DNA of 64,000 nt, taken from positions 10,749,915 through 10,813,914 of the forward strand of contig JAOANR010000006.1 in the NCBI GenBank assembly GCA_030278955.1. Reading direction: 5' to 3'. Each line of letters begins with the position of its first letter. The stretch's first letter is position 1. This document shows positions 38,664-50,100 of the stretch, piece by piece. Below the pieces are notes generated by a model. The model was not told the origin of the DNA. It was given only the letters and a program-made list of their open reading frames with translations, and ran no database searches. The position numbers and the translations under genes are program-made. Source of the stretch: Hygrophila difformis (Eukaryota; Streptophyta; Magnoliopsida; Lamiales; Acanthaceae).

Positions 38664-41600
38664 ATGAGGATCTCCGCTGGCGCCACTGCTGTTCCACTAT
38701 TCTGCTTTCTGCTTCTGATTTCCGTCTTCGCACTCTCCAGTCCGGTCTCAGCACTAGACGGTAATTGTCTCTCGCTGTTCCTTGGTTTGAATTTGTTTTC
38801 CGTTTTTCCTTTTTTTTTTTTTTTTTTTTTTTTCCCGCACTTACTTAACCTAACTGTTGAAATTGACTGTTAATGCCTTTTAGTCTTTTCGCTAAATTAA
38901 GTTTTGATTGCACTGGTAATTGTAATTCTAAACCATGTGTTGTCGTTTGTAACGCCGCCTGAGAAGTAAGCTCGGAATGTGATATTTGAGATATGCATAT
39001 TTTATTAAGCGTAAGGAATAAGCAGCTATTCAAGGGTATTAAACATATGTAGTGTTTCTCTGGGATCTGTTCCCTTGATGCCAATTTCTGAAATTTTGAG
39101 ATGCAGGCACTTACCGAATTTATTTATTCTCGTACTTTTGGTGCCTCCTTTATCATTTCCCCCCCATTGATTGATTAAATTATTTCTTATTTCTTAGTAT
39201 AAGAATGTAGAAGTGCTTGGGTTGATTTAATTTCACCCCTAATAAATGCCCAAGGTGTTAATGGATCCTTGGAGGCGTGAAATAATTGGTGGTTTTGGGT
39301 TTATGTAGCCTTTTACAGGCCTGCATAGCTGTTGATTGATTGCAGTCTTGCACTTACTTTGTATTGGAAACATGTGTTAGGGTAAGGAACAGCAGTTTCA
39401 AGATATTGCTGGCTTCCGTGTTAATTTAATAGATTGCATGAAAAATGCTATTTTGTTCCATCTCCCTAAACTGCATCCGACGCGTTCTCTTTAAATTTTC
39501 AGGCGATGATGTGGAATACCATCAAGTAGTCAATGCTACACCTACAGTTCTTCTGGAATCTATTCTATCTAAAGATGTGGTGAGGTGTGCACGTGTCACT
39601 GTCTCAGGTCTACCAAGACTGAAACTCTGGAGTTATTCCAATGGCCACAGGATCACTTTGGTCCCATCAGAAGAAATCCGGGAGGCATCGTACAAGAAAA
39701 TTCAAATTTGTTCACACAAGTTAGTGGAAGAAAACTAATATGAATTATTTGTGTTTTTCATATTATGCTTTCTTATATTTTACCCTTTTGATTTCCTTTG
39801 AGAATTTATTCTGCAGGAACTCCTCTCTCGGATTGTGTCAATGTGAGAATGGTGACTGGGAAAATATCCAGAACGGAATATGGAGCACTATTATTTCCCC
39901 CTACGAAAACAGATATATTGATGTGAAGTTTGTCAATAACTTATCTGGTTCTGTGTCTGTCACTGTGAAATCAGGTCCGTGTTATGCTTTATGCTTGCTT
40001 GGGTTTACTGTGGTAATACTTCATACAGTATAAATGTCCCTAATAACACCACATAATTGCGCTAATATGAACTCAACCTCCCTGTTCTTTTGTGAGCAGA
40101 GTTTCATAGGTGGCGTCTCCTTTGTCTGGCTATTGGTGTTGTTTTGTTGCTCCTTGCGCCGATTGTGAGTAGCTGGGTACCTTTCTATTACAGTAGCTCA
40201 ATGGCTATTGGAATATGTCTAGTCGTCATAATCCTTCTATTTCAGGTAACTTTGCTAATTTACTTTAGACTAAATTTCTTTTCAACTGAATGCTGTTCGT
40301 TGAATTCTTACTGCTAGTTTTCAGTGAATGTCTGAATCAATGAGAAAGTATATATACTATAATTGCAAATGTGAGGTAACATAAGGTTAATCAGATTTAA
40401 GCAAACAATCATGGCTGGGAGTTCTATAGATATTTCTCATTTCAGTTTGGTGATTCCCAACTTCTTTTCCTACAAGCAGAATAGTTCTATCCAGAGGACT
40501 ATTAAGGGCACATTACATCAAATTTCTCTTACGTATTTGCAAATGTTATTCTTCAGTGCAAAGAGTTACACTTGAGACTGCTTTTTATTTGCCGCCAAAT
40601 TCCTTCGTACTGTTTCCATTGACATCGATATTTTTTCTGAATGTCCAATTTTCTTTGTTTCTTCTGTCAACTAATAAATTTTATGCCAACTGTCATGTAG
40701 GGGATGAAACTATTGCCAACTGGCAGGAAAAATGCTCTATATAGCACAATATGTGGTTTGGCTGTAAGTATTCCTGATTTCATGAATCATGACTATGAAT
40801 TTTAGGATTTGAGGTGAAATGTTATTAAGGTCTCCATTCTTCTACATTCAAAATTGATAATTGTTTTTCAAATCTGGTGCATTTTATGTCAGCTTGGAGC
40901 TGGTTCTTATCTACTGAATAGATTCTCGATCTTCGTGAACTCAATTCTGGTTAATTTTGGGATCAGCGAAGAGATGCACAATCCTGTAAGTGCTTGTGGT
41001 TAAGATTTGATCAAGAATGCATTAAATATTAGATATGCACAAGTCTCCTTTTACCTTTTCCAGCTTTTACGCTAATGACAAGAATAATATTTTTCCCCTC
41101 TCACTGTAATGTTATTGCTTTTTCCTCTTGTGGTTGGCAGGTGCTTGTGTTCTTGGTAGTTGGTATCGCACTTGCGGGAGCTGGTTTTGGATATTGGCTT
41201 GTTAGGAAATTTGTTGTAGCAGAGGATGGAAGCGTGGATGTTGGCGTGGCCCAATTTGTGAAGTGGGCTTTACGTGTGATAGCTGTGACTTTTATCTTCC
41301 AGGTTATTTCATTTATAGTCAGAGCAATAAATATGGCTACAGAATTTATTTATCATTTTCTTTTCTGCATCGAATGGTTGGTGAGATGGCTCATTCTGTA
41401 CACTGAATTTCCTTCACGGTGAATTCAATCTCTTTGTGCAATATTGTTCACTTTTTAGCTTCATTAGGTTGCGATATCCCACTTAGCCTTTTATTTTTAT
41501 TAGGTTTAACGTGTTAATGTGGTTATTGAGTAGCATAATGCTATAAATGCAATTATTCCACTTATTTGATATATATACACTGACCTTAGTTATTTCAGAT

Positions 41601-43525
41601 CTGATAATTTTCATCTTCAAGAATGTTTACTGTATGTTTTCAAAATTAAATGTTTGTTTCAGCTATGAAGATATTTTGCTTGCTCCAAAGTTTATAAAGT
41701 ACTTTGACTAATGCTTGTGTTAAATTTCATCAGAGTACACTTGACACTCCTCTAGCAATGGCGCTGCTCGCTTCTTTTCTGGGAATTTACTTTTCCCTCA
41801 CTTCTTTGAAGCGTCATGGCATTGGGCAAGATTGGTATGGCTTCTCTATCACTTTCTTCCTTATTCTAACCATTACAATTACTTAGAGTCAGTACATTCT
41901 GGAGTGTAACTACTAACAATTAACTACGAGCGAAATTCATAACCAAGGATACCTGTCAATGCTATGCGTTTTTCTTTTCCAACATTCGAACTTCGAAGAC
42001 ATGATAACCAGCATATATGAATAACTGGGCATTTTAGTTAATTGGAAGATGAGTTTGCATAATTAACAGCTCAGAACTGTATGCATTTGGTTCAGTGATT
42101 TCCCATATCCGGGACCTCGACTGTGGAGTGGCAAAAGAATGAACAAGAGCAAGCGTGCTGAATTCTTAAGGAGAACTGGAATTACACATCCCAAGGGAAG
42201 TTCCTGGAGAAACCCGACTAACTCGCCTGCTTGGTCAAACACACCAATGAGAGATGCCTCTTACCCAAGAAGTTCATGGAGAAACCCTAAGACTTCACCT
42301 ACATGGTCAAACTCTCCTGTGAAAGGTATGTGCTCATGTACAACTTTATTTTCTTTTTCACATATGCACTTTCATAATCAAATGTATTTGTGGTCTGCAT
42401 TAAGCATTGTTAGTCTCTGGATGCGAAATTATGTTTACAGTTGAGACATTTGTCAGGCATGCAAAATGTTGAATATTTGATGTTCAATTTTTTGTTTGTC
42501 GTTGATTTCGTATATGCCGAACTAGGATAAACCAACTTTAATAGCCTAAAAAGAAAGAAAAGCTCAACTTAGTAAAGAAAAGAAATTATTAAAAATCTGC
42601 GCCCAAAATTGGGTAGAGGAAGAAGGTTTCCCTGAGAAGAGATCGGAGGTATCATATCTAGCAATATTTTTTTGACTTCCCAATTTTAACTTCCAAATAG
42701 GGGTGCAAATATATTAAGTTACTCAACGATTTCACATTACTCCGTTGAAGAAAATGTATAAATTTGATAGTTCTGTAAGTTCCTCAATCATATGAATATT
42801 CTATATACCGTTTTACAGTATTATTTTGAATTAGAATGATATATTTCTAATTCTTGGGTATTTAGGATAAATCAGGTTAAGTTTATGGAACCAGAATTTT
42901 CCTTTTTAATTCTTTCTTTTGTTTTCAGTACCTTCCTCTCAAACTAGCTGTAGATTTCAATGGGCATATGTGTGGTAAACTCGCTCAATCTTGTTTGTTG
43001 CCTTGGCATCCAAAGCATTCATATATTCCCATTAAGTTTTCCAGATCTTGAGCTGGACTCAATTATAGACATCTAGAGATAACCTGGACATGTTTTGGTT
43101 CATAGGCTCCTGAATTTAGACAATCTGCTAATTGCCCAGATCCAGACATGACTAGACTAGTCTGGCGTGTTGCCCTAACACAACATTACTTTATGTTGGT
43201 TAATGCAGGTGTTGTAACACCACCCAGTCAACGAAGTGCATTGAATTATGAGGACCACTACTCAACCTTCCACAAAACACCCAACAAGAAGAGATTCTCC
43301 AAGGAAGAGTACGCACATTTTACAGAGGAATCCACTCGGCTGGCTGTTGCAGATTTGGCAGCATCTCCTGAATTCACAGACTGGGTAATCAAGAATGCCA
43401 ATCGGATTCAACTCCGCCCAGAGGATAGCTCTGATGAATCGATTGGAAGCGGTTCAGATTCAACAGATGAAAATATTGCACAGAGCACCAGTGGAAGAGG
43501 TTTACTGTGGCAACGCCGGAAGTAG
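38664..43525 (+). CDS. NEMP/DUF2215 nuclear-envelope integral membrane protein (PNET2-like)
   Basis: A 527-residue inner nuclear membrane protein candidate. Exons: 38664-38760, 39503-39719, 39817-39974, 40100-40245, 40701-40763, 40893-40985, 41141-41302, 41734-41834, 42096-42325, 43209-43525; all phases close. It begins with a signal peptide (MRISAGATAVPLFCFLLLIS, cleavage likely after SALDG). A lumenal domain with paired cysteines follows (CQCENGDW). Then come five or six membrane helices of the DUF2215 core (RLLCLAIGVVLLLLAPIV; VLVFLVVGIALAGAGFGYWL; LAMALLASFLGIYFSL). A soluble Ser/Pro/Arg-rich region (SSWRNPTNSPAWSNTP, repeated as SSWRNPKTSPTWSNSP) precedes an acidic C-terminus. NEMP proteins sit in the nuclear envelope, and the Arabidopsis homologues (PNET2) affect chromatin and nuclear shape. 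The duplicated SSWRNP motif is visible in the sequence; its role is unknown. Confidence 0.9.
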
Positions 43526-43901
43526 ATGGATTTGATTGCACTTGTCGTGTAGGTTTTACTCATTTTAGTACTTCCCCTTAACCTAGGCTACAACGTTTTG
43601 TATATGGTAGAAATTTGGGGTTTAATTTTGGCTAACTTAGATGGATGGCTTAGGTTTTCAAATGTAATCACTTTTTTTTTTTGTTTAGTAGTGGGGAAGT
43701 CTTTGGGAAACAGACACTGTAGCAATCATTGTAATGCAATTTGAAATTTTATTTTGTTTTATGTTTTCCGCCTTTGCTGTATCTACTTTTTGGAAAAAAT
43801 GTTGCTGAAACCATTCTTTAGAAAAAAAAATAAACTTAAGGTAGTTAGATACATAACTGGCCAATTATTTGTGGATTTTGAAGTCCATTTGATTTATGTT
43901 C

Positions 43902-45690
43902 TTATGTAGATGATGTGTCATGTAATGTGGACGCGTCAATAGTTACTTCATACAGTGTATCTTCTTCACGTTGAGGCATTGACTTAGGTTGGTTGGGGCT
44001 TGAGCTAGGAACCGGGAAGCCTACAACTGGAAGAGGCATAATTCCATCATTTTGCATCAATGCCTTTCTTTTTCTTCATCATTGTGTTATATTACAACCT
44101 ATTCTGCTAGCTTTAGGTCCAAATTTTCTAGGACAGATATCATAGAACTTGGAGCATTATCGAATATACCCCAACAAAATGACGCCATAAAGTGCAAGTA
44201 ATGTTTGTCAAATTCAGTGCCATCCAGAAAAGTACACACCACTTAATACAATAAAATAGGGGAAAAAAGACCAATATAATCTTTTTTTTTTTTTAAAAAA
44301 AAAAAAACCAAATCAGTCATTTTTTTTTTGCTCAATTGGTCTGCTACATATACTAATTACATCCTAATCCGTCCTCCACCCACTAATTATGCCCTAATTA
44401 CATATTTTTGGCCAAATCAGTCCTTTTTTTCCTAAAAAATTTAAATTGGTCCGTTATTAATTTTTGCCCCCTTTCATACAGTCCAATGCACATTTCAAAC
44501 TACTAATAACTCAAATTTGATATACGTAAAAATTCTAAAATTTCGATATTTATAAACTACACGACCTAGATATATAGGTCCGTAAATATCAAATATCAAA
44601 ATTTTAGAATTTTTACGTATATCAAATTTGAGTTATTAGTGGTTTGAAATGTGCATTTGACTGCATGAAAGGGGCTATTTACGGACCTAGATATACAAGT
44701 TAAAATGAGCCAAGTAGGATCTTGTTAGATTCGTCTCGTCATGTAGTTTATAAATATCGAAATTTTAGAATTTTTACGTATATCAAATTTGAGTTATTAG
44801 TGGTTTGAAATGTGCATTGGATTGCATGAAAGGAGACAAAAATTAATAACGGACCAATTTAGATTTTTTTTTAAAAAAGGACCGATTTGGCCAAAAATAT
44901 GTAATTAGGGCATAATTAGTGGGTGGAGGACCAATTGGGACGTAATTAGTATATGTAGCGGACCAATTGGTCCAAAAAATAAAAAAAAATGACTGATTTG
45001 ACTTTTTTATAAAAAAATGACTATATTGGCCTTTTTTTCCCAACAAAATATGAGTCCCCATTGATTGTCCCACAAGTGGACGTTATCCATATTCCCGTTT
45101 TTGTTGACAAATTTCACCTGCTGTCTGAAAATCAGTGTAATAGTCAACAATTTCAGAAGAAACAAACTCAGATTTTCAGTTGATACTACAAAATTTGAAT
45201 TGTGAAAGATATTAGATATACATATGCGAGATTAGCATAATTGGAAACTCCCCTAGCAGGCCCTTTCACGCGTTTTATTGTGCTTATTGATCAGCAGCTT
45301 TTTGTTCTTGATCATCTCTACTGTCAATCATCATCGAACCCAACAGACAGGCATGGTTATGCTTCCTATGACAGCTTTTGCAGGCGAGAGTTGGGTTCTT
45401 ACTCTTCACAATTGGCAAACTCCTGTAACAAGATGAAAAGGATATTAGCACATGGAGAATATGGTCAAAATAAAGGTTCCCTTGGGGAAGCTGATTTAGA
45501 TGGATCTTACTGGCTGCAAATGGATGAATCGTGGAGCCATTTGGCAATAATTCAAACATTCTTAATTTTTTAAGGAATTTGATAACAAGGGATGCTTTTC
45601 TAAGAATAGGGCAAAGTCCAAAGCATTCATGAGCTGATGAGCATGGCCACATCTTCTGTGTCCATCCTCGTCAGTCGTCACTTATAATTG
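43902..45690 (-). pseudogene. Decayed, unrecognised minus-strand gene split by a foldback transposon
   Basis: Short but protein-like pieces lie in order on the minus strand. Around 45690-45560: TDEDGHRRCGHAHQLMNALD, then a frame change at an A run and FELLPNGSTIHPF. At 45284-45422, behind a good acceptor (TTGTTACAG): ELPIVKS-type start and CKSCHRKHNHAC. At 45042-45124, behind TGATTTTCAG: QQVKFVNKNGNMDNVHLWDN. At 44099-44227: LDGTEFDKHYLHFMASFCWG, ending in a stop. At 43902-44057: NDGIMPLPVVGFPVPSSSPN. The foldback element 44259-45041 lies exactly between the third and fourth pieces. I do not recognise the family. Some pieces could be chance, but five in order, with acceptor sites, suggest a former gene converging on the NEMP gene. 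Confidence 0.4.
44259..45041. mobile_element. Foldback (long-hairpin) element A, Mutator-like ends
   Basis: The two halves are inverted copies of each other over roughly 350 bp, with ends GGGGAAAAAAGACCAATATA and its complement near TATATTGGCCTTTTTTTCCC. Flanks AATAAAATA (44250-44258) and AACAAAATA (45042-45050) match at 8 of 9 bases, fitting the 9-11 bp target duplication of Mutator-like elements. It is non-coding. The arms contain a segment (TTAGATTCGTCTCGTCATGT and CATTGGATTGCATGAAAGG) colinear with the core of the local Stowaway MITEs; that segment occurs more than once near the centre. Confidence 0.75.
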
Positions 45691-46055
45691 AAAATCACTG
45701 TACATATCTGTGACAAGTTCATCTTATAGAATCAAAACCAAGGGAAAAGCAATAAATAATTAAGGACTGGCATATCCATGAATGCTGAAACTTCAATCAG
45801 CACATTTCTTTGACATTTAATAGATGGCACGGCACGCTTTGACAATAATAACAGCCGCATCATCTATTTGATAGTCTTGGTCCTTTTCAGTACTAATATA
45901 GTATGACCGAGCTTCAAATTAAATGGAAGCAGAAATCAGACCTCCCCAACTTGTGCCACCATCTTACTTCTTGCATCATATTAGTCGGATTTCAGATGGG
46001 ATAATTTAAAAATAAAACTATTTGTTCCTTTGGTATGCAACGATGTAATTTTCAT
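45051..46055. other. DNA between the two foldback elements
   Basis: Apart from the decayed coding pieces listed separately (to about 45690, perhaps also ISTEKDQDYQIDDAAVIIV near 45840-45900 on minus), no gene, RNA or repeat is evident. Confidence 0.35.
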
Positions 46056-46289
46056 ATAATTCCACAGGAAAAAAGGCCAAATATATCCTTTTTGTTTCAA
46101 AAAAGCCAAATCTATCATTTTTCTATTTTATTACCGAATTTATCCTCTACATATGCTAATTATATCCGGAAATATCCTAAATTCACTAATCGTGGAATGC
46201 CTGCTGACGTGGCAATAAATTAACTTAAACCCTACACGCTGGATCGAATTTGAAGTGTGTCTCAATTAGGGCTTGGGAAAAATACCGAA

Positions 46290-46900
46290 TATACTGCATA
46301 CCGCACATAGTATCGAAAAAATACCGAAAAAATCGAAATTTTCGGTATACCGTAATTTTCGGTATGGTATCATACTGTATCGTAAGATTTGGTACGGTAA
46401 CGGTATAAATTTTTTTGATACCGCGGTATATCGCTACCGTACCGAACTTTGGTATATACCACGGTATCGGTATATACCGCGATACCGTTATATACCGTAA
46501 TATTGGTATGTTGGTATATAGCGAAAGTTCGGTATGTCGGTATATACCGCAATACCGGTATGTCGGTATGTAGTGAATGTTCGGTATGTCGGTATATACC
46601 GCGATACGGTATGTCGGTATGTACTGAATGTTCGGTATAGCGGTATATACCGAACTTACCGGAATGTCGGTATGGAAACGGTATGAAAATATTTCATACC
46701 GAAACTTTCGGTATACCGAAGATCGGTATACCGAAATGTTCGGTACGGCAACGGTATGAAACGTAAAGTTCGGTACGGTATACGGTACGGAGAATTTTTT
46801 TCGGTATGATACCATAACGAAAATTACGGTATACCGAAAATTTCGATATTTCTTTTTTCGATACGGTATGTGCGGTATGCAGTATATTCGGTATTTTTCC
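46290..46900. repeat. GGTATACC-type palindromic word array at the heart of foldback B
   Basis: The centre consists of many degenerate copies of CGGTATA / TATACCG words, including GGTATATACCGCGATACCG and ATGTCGGTATATACCGC, in both orientations. They produce long but low-complexity open frames (YRYIPRYRYIP; IPTYRIAVYTDIPN) that I do not regard as genes. The two halves of this array are part of the inverted repeat. Confidence 0.85.
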
Positions 46901-47159
46901 CCAGCCCTAATTGAGGCACACTTCAAATTCGATCCAGCGTGTAGGGTTTAAGTTAATTTATTGCCACGTCAGCAGCCATTCCACGATTAGTGAATTTAGG
47001 ATATTTCCGGATATAATTAGCATATGTAGAGGATAAATTCGGTAATAAAATAGAAAAAGAATAGATTTGGCTTTTTTTTTTTAGCGTAGCCGAAGCCAGA
47101 TAACAAAAGCAAAAAAGAAACAAAAACCAACTACCAACTAGAAAGCAGAAAAAACTATA

Positions 47160-50100
47160 CTAGACTCTGGGGAACCACACGCCGGACGCATCCGCCGCCA
47201 AGTCCCCAAGAATAAAGTCTGGTGGAAACGCCCACGTGGTGAAGAAGTCTTCTATCGACGCCCCATGTCTGGCTAGCCGGTCAGCAACTTTATTGCCTTC
47301 CCGAAGCACATGAAAGATCACACACTCCTGAAAGGAGTTTCTCAACTCCACAACCTGGCAAATGAGAGCCGCTAGCGGATGAAGAGGATCATATGGCTGG
47401 GCAAGCAATTGGATAGCAACCTTTGAGTCCGAGTAGCAACACACCCGCGACACTCCCACATTCTTGACAAAAGAGAGGCCAGCCGCCAAGGCAGACAATT
47501 CCGCAAACAAGGTCGTCGCATGGCCGAGGAAACCACATCCACCACCCTTCCATTGTCCCTCATCGGTCCGCAGCACAAATCCCATCCCAGCGCGTCCAGG
47601 GTTCCCCCGAGAACTCCCATCCACATGCAACACCATATCAAACCCCCTTCTTGTATGCCAGGTAACAAGGCGGAGATCAGCCCCCTGATGGACCGGCTTC
47701 TTCTGAGCATTCACCAAGTCCGAGAGCAGAAAGCTAATATCGCGTTGAAGCTGCCAACGTGACTTCTCACATCCACGAAACACCCTTGCATTCCTTTCAA
47801 GCCACACTGTCCACAGAGTTGCTAAAAACAGTGAACCAAAAGTAATGTATAATCCATGTAAAAAACCCCTGACCTCCTCCCTTGGCATGTCCTCGCAGTC
47901 CAGAGGCAGTGGAATATGTACAGCATCCCATACATGCTTCGCCCATGCGCAATAAAATAGTGCATGAGACCAAGTTTCTGGAGCCGAGCCACAGAGCATG
48001 CACAGAGGTGATGGAGCTAACCTCCTGGCATACCGAAGCGAATTGACCGGCAGAGAAAGATGGCTCAAAAGCCAGAGGGTGAAGCAAATCTTCTCTGGAA
48101 TGGCGACATTCCACATCCACCGCCATCCCGAGCTTGCCAGACCCGCATTAGCCAAATAAGAGTACGCAGATTTGACTGTATAATGGCCTGAAGCTGTTCC
48201 CACCCAAATCCACTGATCTTCCGCCAACTGATGCAATGGAGGGGGAGGAGACTTACAAATATGAGTGAGCAACTCTTGCGGCAGAGGAGTGTATACTTCA
48301 GTCCATCGCCATTTACCATTGCGTACCACATCTTTGATCCTCAAATTAATATCTTGAATAGCAACATAAGGTACCTGCGTACAGAGCGCACTATTCTCCC
48401 ACCAACGGGAAAACCATAGCGAGGCTTCACCACAACCAACACGGAAACGGAAGCCACCTTGTAAATAGGGGAGAACTTTTTGTAATAATCGCATAAGAGG
48501 GGACCGGGTGTGATGCGGGAGGGAGACCAAAGAATCTCCAGTAAGTGACCGGCCACCAACCAACCGTACCCAGAGTTTGTCCGGCGTGTGTACCATTCCC
48601 CACAGGAGTTTCCCAATCATAGCTATATTCATTATCCGCGCCTGCCGGAGACCAAGACCTCCACTAGACCGGGGCAACGAGCTCTTACTCCAACTCACCA
48701 AATGGATGCCCTGACCCTGAGAACCCTTCCACAAGAACCTATTAACCTTCTGATCAATAGCCTTACACACGCCCTCCGGAAGCCAGTGTATTTGCATAAA
48801 GTAGGTGGGGATGCTCGCCAACACTGACCTGCATAGAGTATACCGGCCAGCCTTATTGAGAAATTTAGCCGCCCACCCCTCCAGCCGGGCATCTATCTTA
48901 TCCACCAAGAAAGCAAAATCTCGAACCCTCCGACGTCCCACCAGCATGGGAAAGCCCAGGTATACACCAAAACTATCGACCTGAGGAATACCCAGCCTGG
49001 CAGAAGCCCAAATCCGGTCTTCCACTGACACAGCCGAGGAGAATAGAACCGAAGACTTCAGTGCATTAATCCGTAGACCAGAGAGCACACCAAATTTTTC
49101 CAGAATACGTGCCATATACACAATACTGGCCCGATCCATCGTCGAACAAAGAATTAGGTCATCAGCATAGCTTAAATGGGAGATGCTGACATCCGAACCT
49201 GGGAACCGAATGGAGCACCAGTGGCCTTGGGAGACCGCAGCCGAAATCATGACGGAGAGTTTCTCCATTACTAGCAAGAAAAGGTAGGGAGACATAGGAT
49301 CCCCTTGGCGCAAACCTTTTCCCGGAATAAAATCTGGCAGAGGACGGCCATTCCAAAGTAGAGAGTATGACGGCGACCTCACACAATACATAATCAGCTC
49401 GGTCAGACTCGAGGGCAGACCAGCCTCTTGTAAACACCCTTCCAAAAAAGACCACTGCACATTATCATAGGCTTTCGCGATATCCACTTTAACTATCACC
49501 GCTTTTGACCGAGCCTGAGATCCGGACACAAGCCCAAGGATTTCTTGCAGCGTCACACCATTATCGACCGGGCCACGCCCCGGAAGAAACGCTGATTGAT
49601 GAGAGGAAATACACTGCTGCAGTACCGGCCTAATCCGATTAACAATGACCTTAGTGAGTATCTTATAGATTACATTACACAATGTAATAGGACGGAAATG
49701 GCCAAAGGATGTGGGCGGCGTCACTTTTGGGATGAGGCATATAAAAGCCCGTGTGATCTCCTGTGGAAAGTACCTATCCCGAAAGGCTTGTTGAACAAAA
49801 GAGGTCACCGAAGCTCCCACTGTTGGCCAATAGTTTTTAAAAAAGAGAGCGGGAAAACCATCTGGACCGGGCGACGAATAGGCTTTCAAAGAAGTGACCA
49901 CCTCTCCCACCTCTGCCAACAAAACGTCCTGACCCAAGGAGTCGATCTCTGGCTGGCCTGCCCGGGACAGAGGTGGAACCTCTATATCCACATCTCCAAC
50001 CTGATTGAACCCGTCCTGTTGGAGTGGAGGGGAGGTGTATAAACGCTGCCAGAATTCTCGGGCTTGGTCCCGAAGCACCGTCTCATCCTCACACCAGTTC

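Noticed and set aside
44843..45073. 76-codon minus-strand frame
   Set aside because: Lies in the right arm of foldback A and translates A/T-rich repeat sequence.
46225..46926. 233-codon open frame on the minus strand rich in Tyr/Arg/Ile/Pro
   Set aside because: Low-complexity translation of the GGTATACC word array inside a foldback element; similar frames exist on the opposite strand.
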